Assembly (NCBI GenBank): GCA_017551845.1
Contig: JAFZKR010000137.1
Span: forward strand, 1-10,450
From: Bacteroidaceae bacterium
GTDB taxonomy: Bacteria; Bacteroidota; Bacteroidia; Bacteroidales; Bacteroidaceae
DNA: 10,450 nucleotides
Direction of reading: 5' to 3'
The notes beneath the pieces were generated by a model that saw only the letters and a program-made list of their open reading frames with translations, was not told the DNA's origin and did no database searches. Positions within the stretch are counted from its first letter, which is position 1. Each line of letters opens with the position of its first letter. Made by a program: the position numbers and the translations under genes. Shown piece after piece: positions 1 through 8,900 of this stretch.

Positions 1-492
1 CAGGACATGGGCAAGCTCACTGAATCAGTCTGGGGATTCCTGACGATATGCATTGTAGGGCCTGTTGCGGAAGAGGTCATGATGCGCCGTATTATACTCC
101 GTGACATCTGGCAGAAAAGCGGAAAAATGTGGAACGGAATACTACTCTCCGCACTCATCTTCGCACTGATACATATCAATCCGGCACAGGTAGTGTTTGC
201 ATTTCCTGCAGGAATAATCTTAGGATGGCTCTACTGCGCTTCAGGGTCCCTGATAGTCCCGGTCATAATACATATCATCAACAATACCATCTCATTCATA
301 GCCATAAGATCACACAGTACGGAGCCGAGTCTTAGCGACCCTGTCAACATAGCTGTCCTTGCCGCATGTCTGGTAACCGGATTCCTGCTCGTATGGCTGA
401 TTGCGTCAATCAGCAAAAAAAAGGATCTATACCTAAAACCGGATGATAAACAGGAAACAGGACTGGAGCAGGAACCTCTTATAGAGCAATAG
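1..492 (+). CDS. CPBP-family intramembrane metalloprotease, 5' end cut off by window edge
   Basis: Membrane protein of the CPBP (CAAX prenyl protease 2 / bacteriocin-processing, 'Abi') family. The frame is open from base 1, so the Met codon at 7 is probably internal and the N-terminal membrane segments lie outside the window. Counting from that Met, the family motifs appear in order: EExxxR (E22, E23, R27) after a hydrophobic segment, FxxxH (F52-H56), and HxxxN (H89-N93). These are the predicted metal-binding and catalytic residues, and all are present. A further hydrophobic helix (about residues 113-135) is followed by a charged cytosolic-type tail ending LIEQ. In bacteria such proteins are mostly of unknown substrate; some act in bacteriocin self-immunity or in processing of membrane proteins. 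The gene converges on argB and overlaps its 3' end by 14 bases. An 8-A run (415-422) lies within the coding sequence. The family call is firm; the substrate is unknown. Confidence 0.88.
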   Translation, partial: QDMGKLTESVWGFLTICIVGPVAEEVMMRRIILRDIWQKSGKMWNGILLSALIFALIHINPAQVVFAFPAGIILGWLYCASGSLIVPVIIHIINNTISFIAIRSHSTEPSLSDPVNIAVLAACLVTGFLLVWLIASISKKKDLYLKPDDKQETGLEQEPLIEQ

Positions 493-1252
493 TAGTACCA
501 GTAAGTTTGTCCAAGGACTCGGCCTTAGTTATCAAGACCGATGACACACCCGCCTGAAGGGCGTTGAAAGCGTTCTGTATTTTTGGAATCATACCACCGC
601 TTATGGTGCCGTCCTGTACTAAACGCGGAAAATCATAATATGATATGTAAGGAATGACGCTGTTGTCATCCTCCTCATTCAAAAGTACACCCGGCTTTTC
701 AAAACAGAAAATCAAGGTAACCTTAAAGAATGATGCCAAAGCCTTGGCTGCCTCACCGGCAATGGTGTCGGCATTGGTATTCAATATCTGACCATTGCCG
801 TCATGGGTAAGGGGTGCAAGTACAGGAATGATGCCCTGGTTTATAAGCGAAACCAGAAAACCGGCGTTTACGGCCTTTACATCACCGACAAAGCCATAGT
901 CAACATCCTTGATAGGACGTTTGTCCGAAAGCATCACGTTGCAGTCCGCGCCGGAAAGACCAATTGCGTTTATCCCGCGTGCCTGAAGACTTGTCACAAT
1001 CTTCTTGTTCACCAAGCCGCCATAGACCATAGTCACCACATCAAGCATGGCGGAATCAGTGATTCTGCGACCGTTGACCATACGGCTCTCTATCCCAAGC
1101 CTCTCTGCCAGAGCCGTGGCCGAACGTCCGCCTCCGTGCACAAGCAGCTTGTTGCCGGGAATCGCATTGAAATCATCCAACAGTTGTTCAAGAGTATCCG
1201 GCTGTTCAACTATTTTTCCGCCAACCTTTACTATGACTAATGACTGTTTCAT
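479..1252 (-). CDS. argB: N-acetylglutamate kinase (possibly N-succinylglutamate kinase), arginine biosynthesis
   Basis: Amino-acid kinase of 257 residues, the usual length for ArgB without an N-terminal regulatory extension. It phosphorylates the gamma-carboxylate of N-acylglutamate with ATP, the second step of arginine biosynthesis, in the cytoplasm. Visible family motifs are the N-terminal KVGGK (K9-K13) phosphate-binding strand, HGGGRSAT (39-46), VNGRRITD (59-66, N-acylglutamate side), GLSGADCN, the NTNADTIAGEAAKAL stretch, and GGMIPKI with the lysine expected to act in catalysis. The ATG start lies 7 bases after the aroK stop, so the two are almost certainly co-transcribed. The region just before the start is A-rich with no Shine-Dalgarno sequence, which is common in this phylum. 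From established knowledge, Bacteroides fragilis makes arginine through N-succinylated intermediates with a succinylornithine transcarbamylase, so the in vivo substrate may be N-succinylglutamate; the sequence alone does not decide this. Confidence 0.95.
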   Translation of the reverse strand: MKQSLVIVKVGGKIVEQPDTLEQLLDDFNAIPGNKLLVHGGGRSATALAERLGIESRMVNGRRITDSAMLDVVTMVYGGLVNKKIVTSLQARGINAIGLSGADCNVMLSDKRPIKDVDYGFVGDVKAVNAGFLVSLINQGIIPVLAPLTHDGNGQILNTNADTIAGEAAKALASFFKVTLIFCFEKPGVLLNEEDDNSVIPYISYYDFPRLVQDGTISGGMIPKIQNAFNALQAGVSSVLITKAESLDKLTGTTIAL

Positions 1253-1259
1253 ATAGTTT

Positions 1260-1796
1260 TCAAGTATTCTTCAGATTAAGAAGATTCTCTAAAAAAACAA
1301 CCGTTTCGGAAATCTGATCACGTGTTTCAAGACGGTCACCAGGACAGATATATTCAGCACGCAGGTACCCCGGTTCACGCCGGACAATCTCGGATTCCAC
1401 ATATCCGCTCAACTGTCCGTCATCCATGGATGCTATCAGTGGTCTTTTGGAACGGGCCACCTTAAGTCTCCGCACCAGAGTCTCCAAATTGCACTTGAGA
1501 TAAACCGTCCTGCCTTGCCTAAGCATATAATCCATGTTATCACCAATCAGAGGTGTGGAACCTCCACATGAAACCACAATGTCCTCAAACTCACCCACCT
1601 CGTGCAAAAGGCGGCTCTCAATGCTGCGGAAGCCCTGCTCACCATACTTGGTGAACAGCGAACTCACACTCATCATATACCTTCGCTCTATATATTGGTC
1701 AAGGTCATGGAATGTAACTCCAAGATGGTCTGCCAGAGCCTTTCCAAGCGTAGTCTTGCCGGCTCCCATGAATCCCATCAGGAATATCCTTATCAT
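1260..1796 (-). CDS. aroK: Shikimate kinase
   Basis: Cytoplasmic shikimate kinase (178 residues, normal length), which phosphorylates shikimate at the 3-hydroxyl using ATP in the pathway to chorismate. The Walker A loop is GFMGAGKTT (8-16). The DLD motif (D31, D33) and R57 in GEQGFRSIE fit shikimate binding, the lid carries ARSKRP (114-119), and R140 in RREPGYLRA matches the second carboxylate-binding arginine. The start at 1796 is chosen because the protein then begins MIRIFLMG, as in the family, and because ATGA (1793-1796) overlaps the topA stop, a translational-coupling arrangement. The frame is open upstream to 1871, but that segment lies inside topA and has no family similarity. One oddity: the normally invariant GGG of the shikimate-binding loop reads CGGST (77-81), so the third glycine is serine. 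The other catalytic residues are intact, so the enzyme is probably active. Confidence 0.94.
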   Translation of the reverse strand: MIRIFLMGFMGAGKTTLGKALADHLGVTFHDLDQYIERRYMMSVSSLFTKYGEQGFRSIESRLLHEVGEFEDIVVSCGGSTPLIGDNMDYMLRQGRTVYLKCNLETLVRRLKVARSKRPLIASMDDGQLSGYVESEIVRREPGYLRAEYICPGDRLETRDQISETVVFLENLLNLKNT

Positions 1797-4135
1797 TTCT
1801 TGCTCTTGAAAATACGACGTTTGGGAGCTGACCCAGTCTTGGCAATCTGCTTCTTGATTATCTCCCTGCACTCTTCAAGAGTAAGTCCTGAAGGGTCTGA
1901 ATTTCTCGGTATCTTGTAGTTGCTTCCCTGATACGAGATGTATGCTCCGTAACGGCCGTTCATAATCTCTATTTCAGCATCTTCAGGGAAAGATTTAAGA
2001 ACTTTACGCGACTCGGTCTCATGTTTCGCCCTGATAAGTCCGATGGCATCTTCAAGAGTTATATTCAGTGGATCGATGCCATCGGAAAGCGAAACATAGA
2101 ATTTGCCATGACGGACATACGGACCGAATCTTCCTGTGCTTACAATAACCTCCGATCCTTCATAATCGCCTAAAGTCCGGGGCAGGCGGAAGAGATTGAG
2201 AGCTTGTTCAAGCGTTATTGACTCAAGTGTCTGATCCTTGTTAAGCTGGGCGAATCTGGGTTTCTCTTCATCCTCGGCACTGCCTATCTGCACGACAGGG
2301 CCATACCTGCCTATTTTGGCTGAAACCGGTTTACCTGATATGGGGTCTGTTCCAAGAACACGTTCACCCACTTTATGCTCGTTCTTTACCGAGATCGCAT
2401 TATCCACAGAGGGGCTGAACTTGTCATAAAAATCACTTATGACATTTTTCCATTGCTTGTCGCCATCGGCTATCTCATCAAATTCCTTTTCTACCTGGGC
2501 AGTAAAGTTGTAGTTCAGGATATCCGGGAAGTACTCCATAAGGAAATCATTCACAACGATTCCTATGTCGGTAGGCCTTAACTTAGCTTTTTCGGATCCC
2601 CAGTTCTCAACGATGTCCTGTTCCTCTATCTTTCCATTCTCAAGACGTATCATCCTGCTGTTCCTCGTCTGTCCCTGAATATCTTCCCTGAGTACATATT
2701 CACGTTGCTGGATAGTACCAATAGTGGGGGCGTATGTAGAGGGGCGGCCTATACCGAGCTCTTCAAGCTTATGTACGAGTGCAGCCTCGTTGTAACGCTG
2801 AGGATGCTGTGTGAATCTTTCAAGCGCAAAAATCTGGTCGAAATCAAGATGATCCCCTTTGCTGAGATCCGGGAGATTGCGGGTATCGGTCGTTTCGTTC
2901 ACCTCGTCATCACGGGTTTCACGATAGACCTTGAGGAATCCGTCAAACTTGACCACCTCACCGGTAATAGTGAAGCCACCTTCAACGGAGGGCGATGATA
3001 TTGTCACAGTAGTCTTCTCAATCTCAGCATCAGACATCTGCGAGGCGATAGTACGCTTCCAGATGAGTTCATACAGCCTTTTCTCAGGAGCAGAGCCCTC
3101 AATTGTCTGGTTCTGCATATATGTGGGACGTATTGCCTCATGAGCTTCCTGTGCCCCTTTTGCCTTTTGGGTGAACTGACGGCTCTTTACGTACTCCTCT
3201 CCCATCTTATCCATAATCTCATTACGACAGGAATCAATACAGAGAGTCGAAAGATTGACTGAGTCTGTACGCATATAGGTAATCTTTCCCGATTCATAAA
3301 GACGCTGTGCGAGCATCATTGTCTGAATAACGGTGAATCCGAACTTGCGCATAGCCTCCTGCTGCATGGTCGATGTCGTAAATGGAGGTGCAGGCTGTTT
3401 CCTAAGAGGTTTCGTCGTTATATCACTCACACTGAACTTGGCTTTTCTGCACTTTTCAAGAAATTCTTCGGCCTCCTCCTTGGTATGGAATCGTTCGCTG
3501 TAGTCAGCACGGATATCCTGGAAAGAACCGTCCTGATCCTCTACCCTGAAAACACCGACCACCCTATAGAATGCTTCAGGAACAAACTCCTTGATCTCTC
3601 TCTCCCTCTCAACTATGAGCCTTACGGCAACAGACTGTACGCGACCGGCTGAGAGTGACGGCTTGACCTTACGCCACAGCACTGGAGAGAGCTTGAAACC
3701 TACAATACGGTCAAGCACACGGCGTGCCTGCTGTGCATAAACCAGATTTATGTCAATGTCACGCGGATTCTCGATGGCGTTTAGGATGGCACTCTTGGTG
3801 ATTTCATGGAAAACTATCCTCTTTGTTTTCTCCGGTTTGAGTCCGAGTGTTTCGAACAGGTGCCAGCTTATAGCCTCTCCCTCACGGTCCTCATCGGAAG
3901 CCAGCCACACCATCGAGGCCTTTCCTGCAGCCTCCTTCAGTTCACTTACTATCTTTTTCTTGTCCGCAGGGATCTCATAAATGGGTTCAAACGTGTCAAT
4001 ATCAATACTCAGATCCTTCTTTTTCAGGTCACAGATATGACCATAACTGGACATCACCTTAAAATCAGGCCCTAAAAACTTCTCAATGGTTTTCGCTTTT
4101 GCCGGCGACTCGACAATAACAAGATTCTTCTGCAT
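1793..4135 (-). CDS. topA: DNA topoisomerase I (type IA)
   Basis: Type IA topoisomerase (780 residues) that relaxes negative supercoils by single-strand cleavage through a 5'-phosphotyrosine. The N-terminal Toprim domain holds E9 in LVIVESPAKAKTI and the metal-binding DEDRE (D81, D83, E85). The archway core follows, with RRVLDRIVGFKLSPVLW and SAGRVQSVA. The catalytic tyrosine is Y287 in ITYMRTDS. The C-terminal part has three topoisomerase C-terminal repeats with the GRYGP/GRFGPYV/GRYGAYI signature (about residues 588-630, 653-683 and 715-745), then a lysine/arginine-rich tail. No Cys4 zinc ribbons are present, unlike Escherichia coli TopA; from memory this is normal in Bacteroidota. It is the first gene of the topA-aroK-argB unit and is preceded by a recognisable promoter. 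Its stop codon overlaps the aroK start. The start at 4135 gives MQKNLVIVESP, matching the family. Confidence 0.97.
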   Translation of the reverse strand: MQKNLVIVESPAKAKTIEKFLGPDFKVMSSYGHICDLKKKDLSIDIDTFEPIYEIPADKKKIVSELKEAAGKASMVWLASDEDREGEAISWHLFETLGLKPEKTKRIVFHEITKSAILNAIENPRDIDINLVYAQQARRVLDRIVGFKLSPVLWRKVKPSLSAGRVQSVAVRLIVEREREIKEFVPEAFYRVVGVFRVEDQDGSFQDIRADYSERFHTKEEAEEFLEKCRKAKFSVSDITTKPLRKQPAPPFTTSTMQQEAMRKFGFTVIQTMMLAQRLYESGKITYMRTDSVNLSTLCIDSCRNEIMDKMGEEYVKSRQFTQKAKGAQEAHEAIRPTYMQNQTIEGSAPEKRLYELIWKRTIASQMSDAEIEKTTVTISSPSVEGGFTITGEVVKFDGFLKVYRETRDDEVNETTDTRNLPDLSKGDHLDFDQIFALERFTQHPQRYNEAALVHKLEELGIGRPSTYAPTIGTIQQREYVLREDIQGQTRNSRMIRLENGKIEEQDIVENWGSEKAKLRPTDIGIVVNDFLMEYFPDILNYNFTAQVEKEFDEIADGDKQWKNVISDFYDKFSPSVDNAISVKNEHKVGERVLGTDPISGKPVSAKIGRYGPVVQIGSAEDEEKPRFAQLNKDQTLESITLEQALNLFRLPRTLGDYEGSEVIVSTGRFGPYVRHGKFYVSLSDGIDPLNITLEDAIGLIRAKHETESRKVLKSFPEDAEIEIMNGRYGAYISYQGSNYKIPRNSDPSGLTLEECREIIKKQIAKTGSAPKRRIFKSKK

Positions 4136-4175
4136 TTTATCAATCTACTAAAAATCATCCTGCCTTTCGGCGCGG

Positions 4176-4208
4176 CAAAAGTAGAACAAAAAAATTTAAT
4201 ACTGAAAC
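4176..4208 (-). promoter_or_regulatory. Bacteroidota sigma-ABfr-type promoter for topA-aroK-argB
   Basis: Read on the - strand, bases 4183-4176 are TACTTTTG, an exact match to the Bacteroides -7 consensus TAnnTTTG, and the next base is C (TTTGC is frequent in such promoters). Twenty bases upstream lies GTTTC (4208-4204), an imperfect version of the -33 TTTG element at the expected distance. Transcription would start near 4170, leaving a leader of about 35 bases before the topA ATG. The -7 match is directly visible; the use of this promoter and the start site are inferred. Confidence 0.65.
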
Positions 4209-4240
4209 AACGGACGGACAGAAAAAACCGTCCGTCCACC
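4209..4240 (-). terminator. Probable intrinsic terminator of the spmAB-ybeY-TPR-barrel unit
   Basis: A perfect 8-bp inverted repeat, GGACGGAC (4212-4219) and GTCCGTCC (4230-4237), encloses a 10-base A/C-rich loop on the + strand. On the transcribed (-) strand up to three G-U pairs could lengthen the stem. It lies about 30 bases after the barrel-gene stop, and the RNA continues with the broken U-rich stretch GTTGTTT and, further on, a run of seven T. The U-tract is imperfect, so efficiency is uncertain. It sits directly behind the -33 region of the topA promoter, so it would separate the two units. Confidence 0.55.
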
Positions 4241-4259
4241 TTATTAATATTATTAATAA
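4241..4259. repeat. AT-only perfect palindrome in the barrel/topA gap
   Basis: Nine bases TTATTAATA (4241-4249) and their exact reverse complement TATTAATAA (4251-4259) flank a single T at 4250. It lies 10 bases past the barrel-gene stop and next to the GC-rich hairpin. It could be part of the 3' end of the transcript, a binding site for an AT-preferring protein, or a by-product of AT-rich spacer composition. The symmetry is directly visible; any role is unknown. Confidence 0.5.
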
Positions 4260-4269
4260 ATTTTTTAGA

Positions 4270-5919
4270 TCAGAACCTCCATGTCATACCGGCAACAATG
4301 GAAGTCTTCAATGTCCTGTAACCTGCGTAATAATAGAAGTTGCCTCCGAAAAGATGCTTCACGGTAGCATAGAACGACAGGTTCCTGAACAGATCATAAT
4401 CGGCTGTAAGCGAGAGGTCGTTGACCACAGGCATTGCCTCACCCGATACGCGGTGGAATCCCATCAGCCTGTAAGTCAGCATGGCGTCAAGACCTTTCAT
4501 GACGTTGTACTTACCGAAAAGAGTAGCATCAACTGCAGGTTTCAGCTGCATCTTGTGACCAAGATATGCACCGATATAGTTGTTATATATGAAATCAAGT
4601 TTGAACTCTCCTTTTTCCGAGAACATATAGTCCAATGCTCCCTTGAAATAGAGGACCTTGGCATCCTGCTGTTTGAGAACCGATGTCACTATCATCGAGT
4701 CGGCTGCCACCTGGAACACCTCGTCGGCAGTAAATCTGTAACCCACGCCAAAGAATGAGGAGAGTCTGGAAGGTTCAGAATAGTTCACCCCTGCCAACGC
4801 ATTGAAAGTAGTATATCCGTCACGTATTGGTTCCAACTCGGACCAGTATGGTGAAATCAGCGCCAATCTGCGCATATCATACTCCTCAAGACCGCCGGTC
4901 ATGCTCCCCTGAATCCTTAAGTTGTCCGTAACGCTGTATGTAACCTTTATTACGGGTGATGCATAAAACAGTTTCCCTGCACCTGTCCTCAAATCCAGAT
5001 TCGCGCCAAGATCAGTCTCCCAATCGCCTTTGAAATAGTGCCACACAGGAGAGATTGTGAAAGTGCTGAAATTTGTGTACCTCGTTCCATCCACCATAGT
5101 GTACCAGCTATAAACAGATGTCTTCTGACGATAGTCAAGAGTAAGACTACCCTTATCCAGCCGTTTATTGAATCCGGCACCTAACCTTACCAGTCCCTCC
5201 TTGTTGTTTCTTTTCTTACCGTTCACGTTAAGACCGTCCCTGATCATCCACTCTCCTGATCCGCTCAGGTAGAAACTCACATCATTCTCAGGATTAGTGC
5301 GGATATACCCAGACATTTCACCCTGCTTTACATCAATGAAAAGGTTACTGGCTGCCAACTTGACCGAATCCATACGGCTGCCCGGCATGAAGTTGTAACG
5401 TGAATAACCGTAGCCCGCCTTGACAGAGGCCTCAAAAAGCCGGAACTCATGAGTATATTCGGCCGAAACACTACTGTTGAACATCTCCGATTTCCAGTTC
5501 TTGTCAAGTTTGGATTTCCATCCGTCCAGATTCCCTGAAACCCTCAGATAATCCTTATCCGATATTCTCCATCCCAAGTCCAGCAAACCGTCGCTGATGT
5601 TTCGGAATCCGTAGCCTAAACGCACCAGACTTGTAAACTTTTTTATATTTACATCATCGGTCTCGAGGCCGAACACGTTCATCTGTCTGCGGCCCCTCCC
5701 GCTGTAAGGATTTGTAAAAGTCAGATAGCTTACTGACACCTCCTGTCTGGTCTCCTTTTCCTTTTCAGGGGCAGGCATTATCTTTCCGGCCTCCGTGAAA
5801 ACCGGATTGTAGTCACCTTCAACCGTAAGGGACCTGGAAGGCAACTCGTTATTATTCTGAGCCCGTGCTGTCAACGTGCAGGCTAACGCTATAAGTATCG
5901 TTACATGTATTCTCTTCAT
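4270..5919 (-). CDS. Outer-membrane beta-barrel protein of unknown function, coupled to TPR gene
   Basis: Secreted protein of 549 residues with no function I recognise. The N-terminus MKRIHVTILIALACTLTARA is a Sec signal peptide with probable cleavage after A20, before Q21. A short region follows (LPSRSLTVEGDYNPVFTEAG) that resembles the start of other Bacteroidales putative barrel proteins I recall. The rest is rich in alternating amphipathic strands with aromatic residues and many Tyr/Gly turns, ending TSIVAGMTWRF. A C-terminal strand with terminal Phe is the usual signal for the outer-membrane assembly machinery. I see no plug domain or TonB box, so it does not look like a complete TonB-dependent transporter even though such proteins are often annotated that way. 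The start at 5919 is preferred because AGGAG (5934-5930) is 10 bases upstream and the signal peptide is then canonical. The ATG at 5928, giving MNIMKRI and an ATGA overlap with the TPR stop, is the alternative. It is the last gene of its unit. Confidence 0.8.
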   Translation of the reverse strand: MKRIHVTILIALACTLTARAQNNNELPSRSLTVEGDYNPVFTEAGKIMPAPEKEKETRQEVSVSYLTFTNPYSGRGRRQMNVFGLETDDVNIKKFTSLVRLGYGFRNISDGLLDLGWRISDKDYLRVSGNLDGWKSKLDKNWKSEMFNSSVSAEYTHEFRLFEASVKAGYGYSRYNFMPGSRMDSVKLAASNLFIDVKQGEMSGYIRTNPENDVSFYLSGSGEWMIRDGLNVNGKKRNNKEGLVRLGAGFNKRLDKGSLTLDYRQKTSVYSWYTMVDGTRYTNFSTFTISPVWHYFKGDWETDLGANLDLRTGAGKLFYASPVIKVTYSVTDNLRIQGSMTGGLEEYDMRRLALISPYWSELEPIRDGYTTFNALAGVNYSEPSRLSSFFGVGYRFTADEVFQVAADSMIVTSVLKQQDAKVLYFKGALDYMFSEKGEFKLDFIYNNYIGAYLGHKMQLKPAVDATLFGKYNVMKGLDAMLTYRLMGFHRVSGEAMPVVNDLSLTADYDLFRNLSFYATVKHLFGGNFYYYAGYRTLKTSIVAGMTWRF

Positions 5920-5924
5920 AATGT

Positions 5925-8900
5925 TCATTCTCCTAAGCGTTCTTTAATCATGTCGGCTATATCGTCACTCTCAGTATAATTACTCTTAAGTGAGATAAGG
6001 TACTGGCGGGCCTCAAGGTCCTTGCCCTGTGCCTTGTAAATGTCACTCAACAGGATGAAGCTCCTGGCTATCCAATACATGTGTGGAGTACCCTCCTGTA
6101 TGAAAGACATAATGTTTTCCTGAGCTGCGTTCCGATCGCCCTTGTCGTATAGATACTGACTGAGCAGATAACTGGCCTCGGCTCCATACTGGGAACGGGT
6201 ATCCTTGGATAGCTCCGAAAGAAGCTCCTTGGCCTCGGGCCTGTTCTCTGAAAGGGAGGCCTTAGCCTTCCAGTAACTCACCTCGGTCTTCTGTTCCGGA
6301 TTCAGTTTCGTTTGCAAAGCTTTGTCAGCATATTTCAGAACGGTTGACATATTGTCCGACCTTCCTGCACTGCTTACTATCCCGTAAAGGCACTTGAGTT
6401 GACGGTCCGCACTTGCCGTCTTTTCGTACAGACGGATGTATGTGTTCATGGCCCTAGTCCATTCACCGTTTGTCCAGTCTATGTGTGCCGCACGGTCAAG
6501 AGCCTCCTCAGTGTAGCGGCTGTTGCTGAAATCAGCTGCACGAAGATAGCTTTCTACGGACCTGCCGTATTCTCTAAGAACCTGATAAATTTCACCCTGA
6601 TAGAACCATGCATCGGCTGCATAGGCACCGTTGGGGAATTGCGACAGATACTGGCTGAAAAGTGCAAGTGACTGTGACTTCTCACCACGTCCGAACATGC
6701 TTTCGGCTGCCGCATAGGTAAGTGAATCACGCTCGCTCACAGCTATCGGGACAGCACCCTGGATTTGTGAAGCATACTCAAGATAACTGTTAATATCGCC
6801 CTTCTCCACATAAATCGACCTCAAGTCCGACATAGCCGTACGGGCCTCGTCACTGCCAGGATATTTGGCAATCACATCCTTGTAGGCAGAAATGGCTTCA
6901 TCATAATTGTCCTGCTGATAATATATCAGGGCTATCTCTGCCGATGCCTTACGCGCCAGATCACTAGAGGAATAATTGGTCACAATCCGTCGGAAAAGCT
7001 GGATAGCCTGTGAAGGCTTGTCGGTCTGTTGATAAGCCCTTCCCTCTTCATACAGTGCAGTCGGAACGTAAGCCGATTCAGGATAATCCCTGACCAGACG
7101 GTCAAGGTCACTTATCTTCTCCACGTAATTGCGCTGCAGTCCACTTACCAAGGCAGATTGATAAAGGACGTAGTCACCCACTGAGCGGTTTGACGACAAA
7201 GCCTTCCTGTAATACTCCTTGGCATCGGAATACTTTCGCTGATAGAACATGCAGTCGCCCGCACGGAGAGCCGCATCGGCAATAATCTCTTTCGATACTC
7301 CGTTTCCGGCCCTCTCTATCACGTTCCGGAACAACTGTTCAGCCTTGTCATAATCTCCCCTACGATAGTTGACGTATCCCAGTCCGTAGTTGGCCAGACC
7401 TCCGTACGAACTTCGTCCGTTACCAACGAGCGAAAGATACCGGTTCCAATCAGTCTCGGCCTGTTTTTGACTTCCTAACCTGTAATAAGACTCACCACGC
7501 CAGAAGAACGACTCCGTAGCCACCTTGTGATTGTAGCGGTCAAGTGCAATCACATCGGTCAGGAGTTTGGGAACATCATTTAGATTTCCATCGGAAAAGA
7601 GGTCCATCGCCTTGCGGTAGAGCAGTTTCTGCTTGGCCTCAAGAATGGTTGCCCCGGGATTGTTTATCTTGGCTATCGAAGCAAGTGCAATATCATAGTT
7701 CTGAGTGTTTAGATAAGCATCGGCCAGATAGCTGTTCACACGGTCAACGTAAGCCGAACCGGGGAACTCATTCAGGAAGCGCTCAAACGATGTCACAGAC
7801 TCGGCAAACGGAGAGTATGAAGTCTCCTGAACAAGCATTGCATAGTTATAAAGCGCCTGTTCCCTTACACTGGGCTGACCGGGAAGGTTCGATGCCCGTT
7901 CAAAAGCCATACGGGCCATATTCTTCTCACCGAGAGCCAAAGCAGCAAGACCCACATGCAGGGATGCGTTCTGGGCTATGTCACTCTCTCCTTCCGATAC
8001 GGGAGAGAGATACTCTATGGCCAGATCCGTCTTGCCGGTATTGAAGTATGACATACCAAGCAGATAAGAGTCATATACAGCATCGGAAGGGCTGTCGGAG
8101 TTTATATAACTTGTAAGGAACTCAACCGCCTTGTCATAGTTCCCTACCTTATAATAATACTCTCCCAGGATACGTTCAGCCTCCATCTCCACATACTCAT
8201 CATCGCAATTCTCCACTAAATCATCGGCTGTCTGAAGAGCATAGTCTATGTTTCCGTGACCGTTCAGAGCCATCTCTGCCAGATAGAGCCTCGCCTCATC
8301 ATTGCGAGGCCCGCCAAGACACTTCCTGAAACCCTCGTCGGCCTTGTCGAAACGACCTTCATAATACTCAGAGTAAGCCCTGTAGAAATCCACATCAGCA
8401 TCCGGTGTGCCATCCAGCATGAAATCCAGGATATTCAGCTGCAGCAGTCCATCATCAACCTTACCGCTCCTGAAAAGCGAAATGGCATAATGGCGTACCA
8501 TCCTTTGACAATCATCGGCTTCAAGCAATTCAGGATCACACTCCTCAAAACAGAGTATTGCATGATCATATTCATGGACCGAGAAATAGGAACTCCCGGC
8601 CAACGCCATCATTTTGTTGTCATATATGGAATAAGGGTACTTGAGCTGGAAACTCAGGATGTACGGCATTGCAACCGTAAGGTCCCGTTCGGCCATTATT
8701 ACCGCGTGCATGTATTCAATCTCTTCAGTGCGGACAGGATTGACAGTTCCCTGTTCCTTCTCCCACTCTTCAAGCAATGCCCCTGCCGCCGCATAATCTC
8801 CTTGGACGAAAAGTGTCCTGCACTCGTCCAGAAGACGAGAGCCCTTCGCGGTCATCCTGCTCTGACCTGCAGCATCAGTCACCACTAAAGAGAGGAGCAG

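Noticed and set aside
415..422. Run of eight A in the CPBP gene as a programmed slippage site
   Set aside because: It encodes the lysines of a basic stretch after the last membrane helix, and the reading frame continues normally. Such runs are common by chance in lysine-rich tails, and no second product is evident.
1797..1871. 25-residue N-terminal extension of shikimate kinase
   Set aside because: This part is the antisense-free overlap with the topA 3' end in another frame. The family start MIRIFLMG and the ATGA overlap point to the start at 1796.
5875..5880. Possible lipobox cysteine (ALAC) in the barrel-protein signal peptide
   Set aside because: The residues before the Cys do not fit the lipobox well, and the longer hydrophobic stretch with ARA-Q is a good type I cleavage site. 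The C-terminal barrel signal also argues against a lipoprotein.
7544..8888. Long + strand open frames opposite the TPR gene
   Set aside because: Their translations show no family motifs and no hydrophobic or compositional pattern of a real protein; they mirror the codon structure of the strong TPR gene on the other strand.
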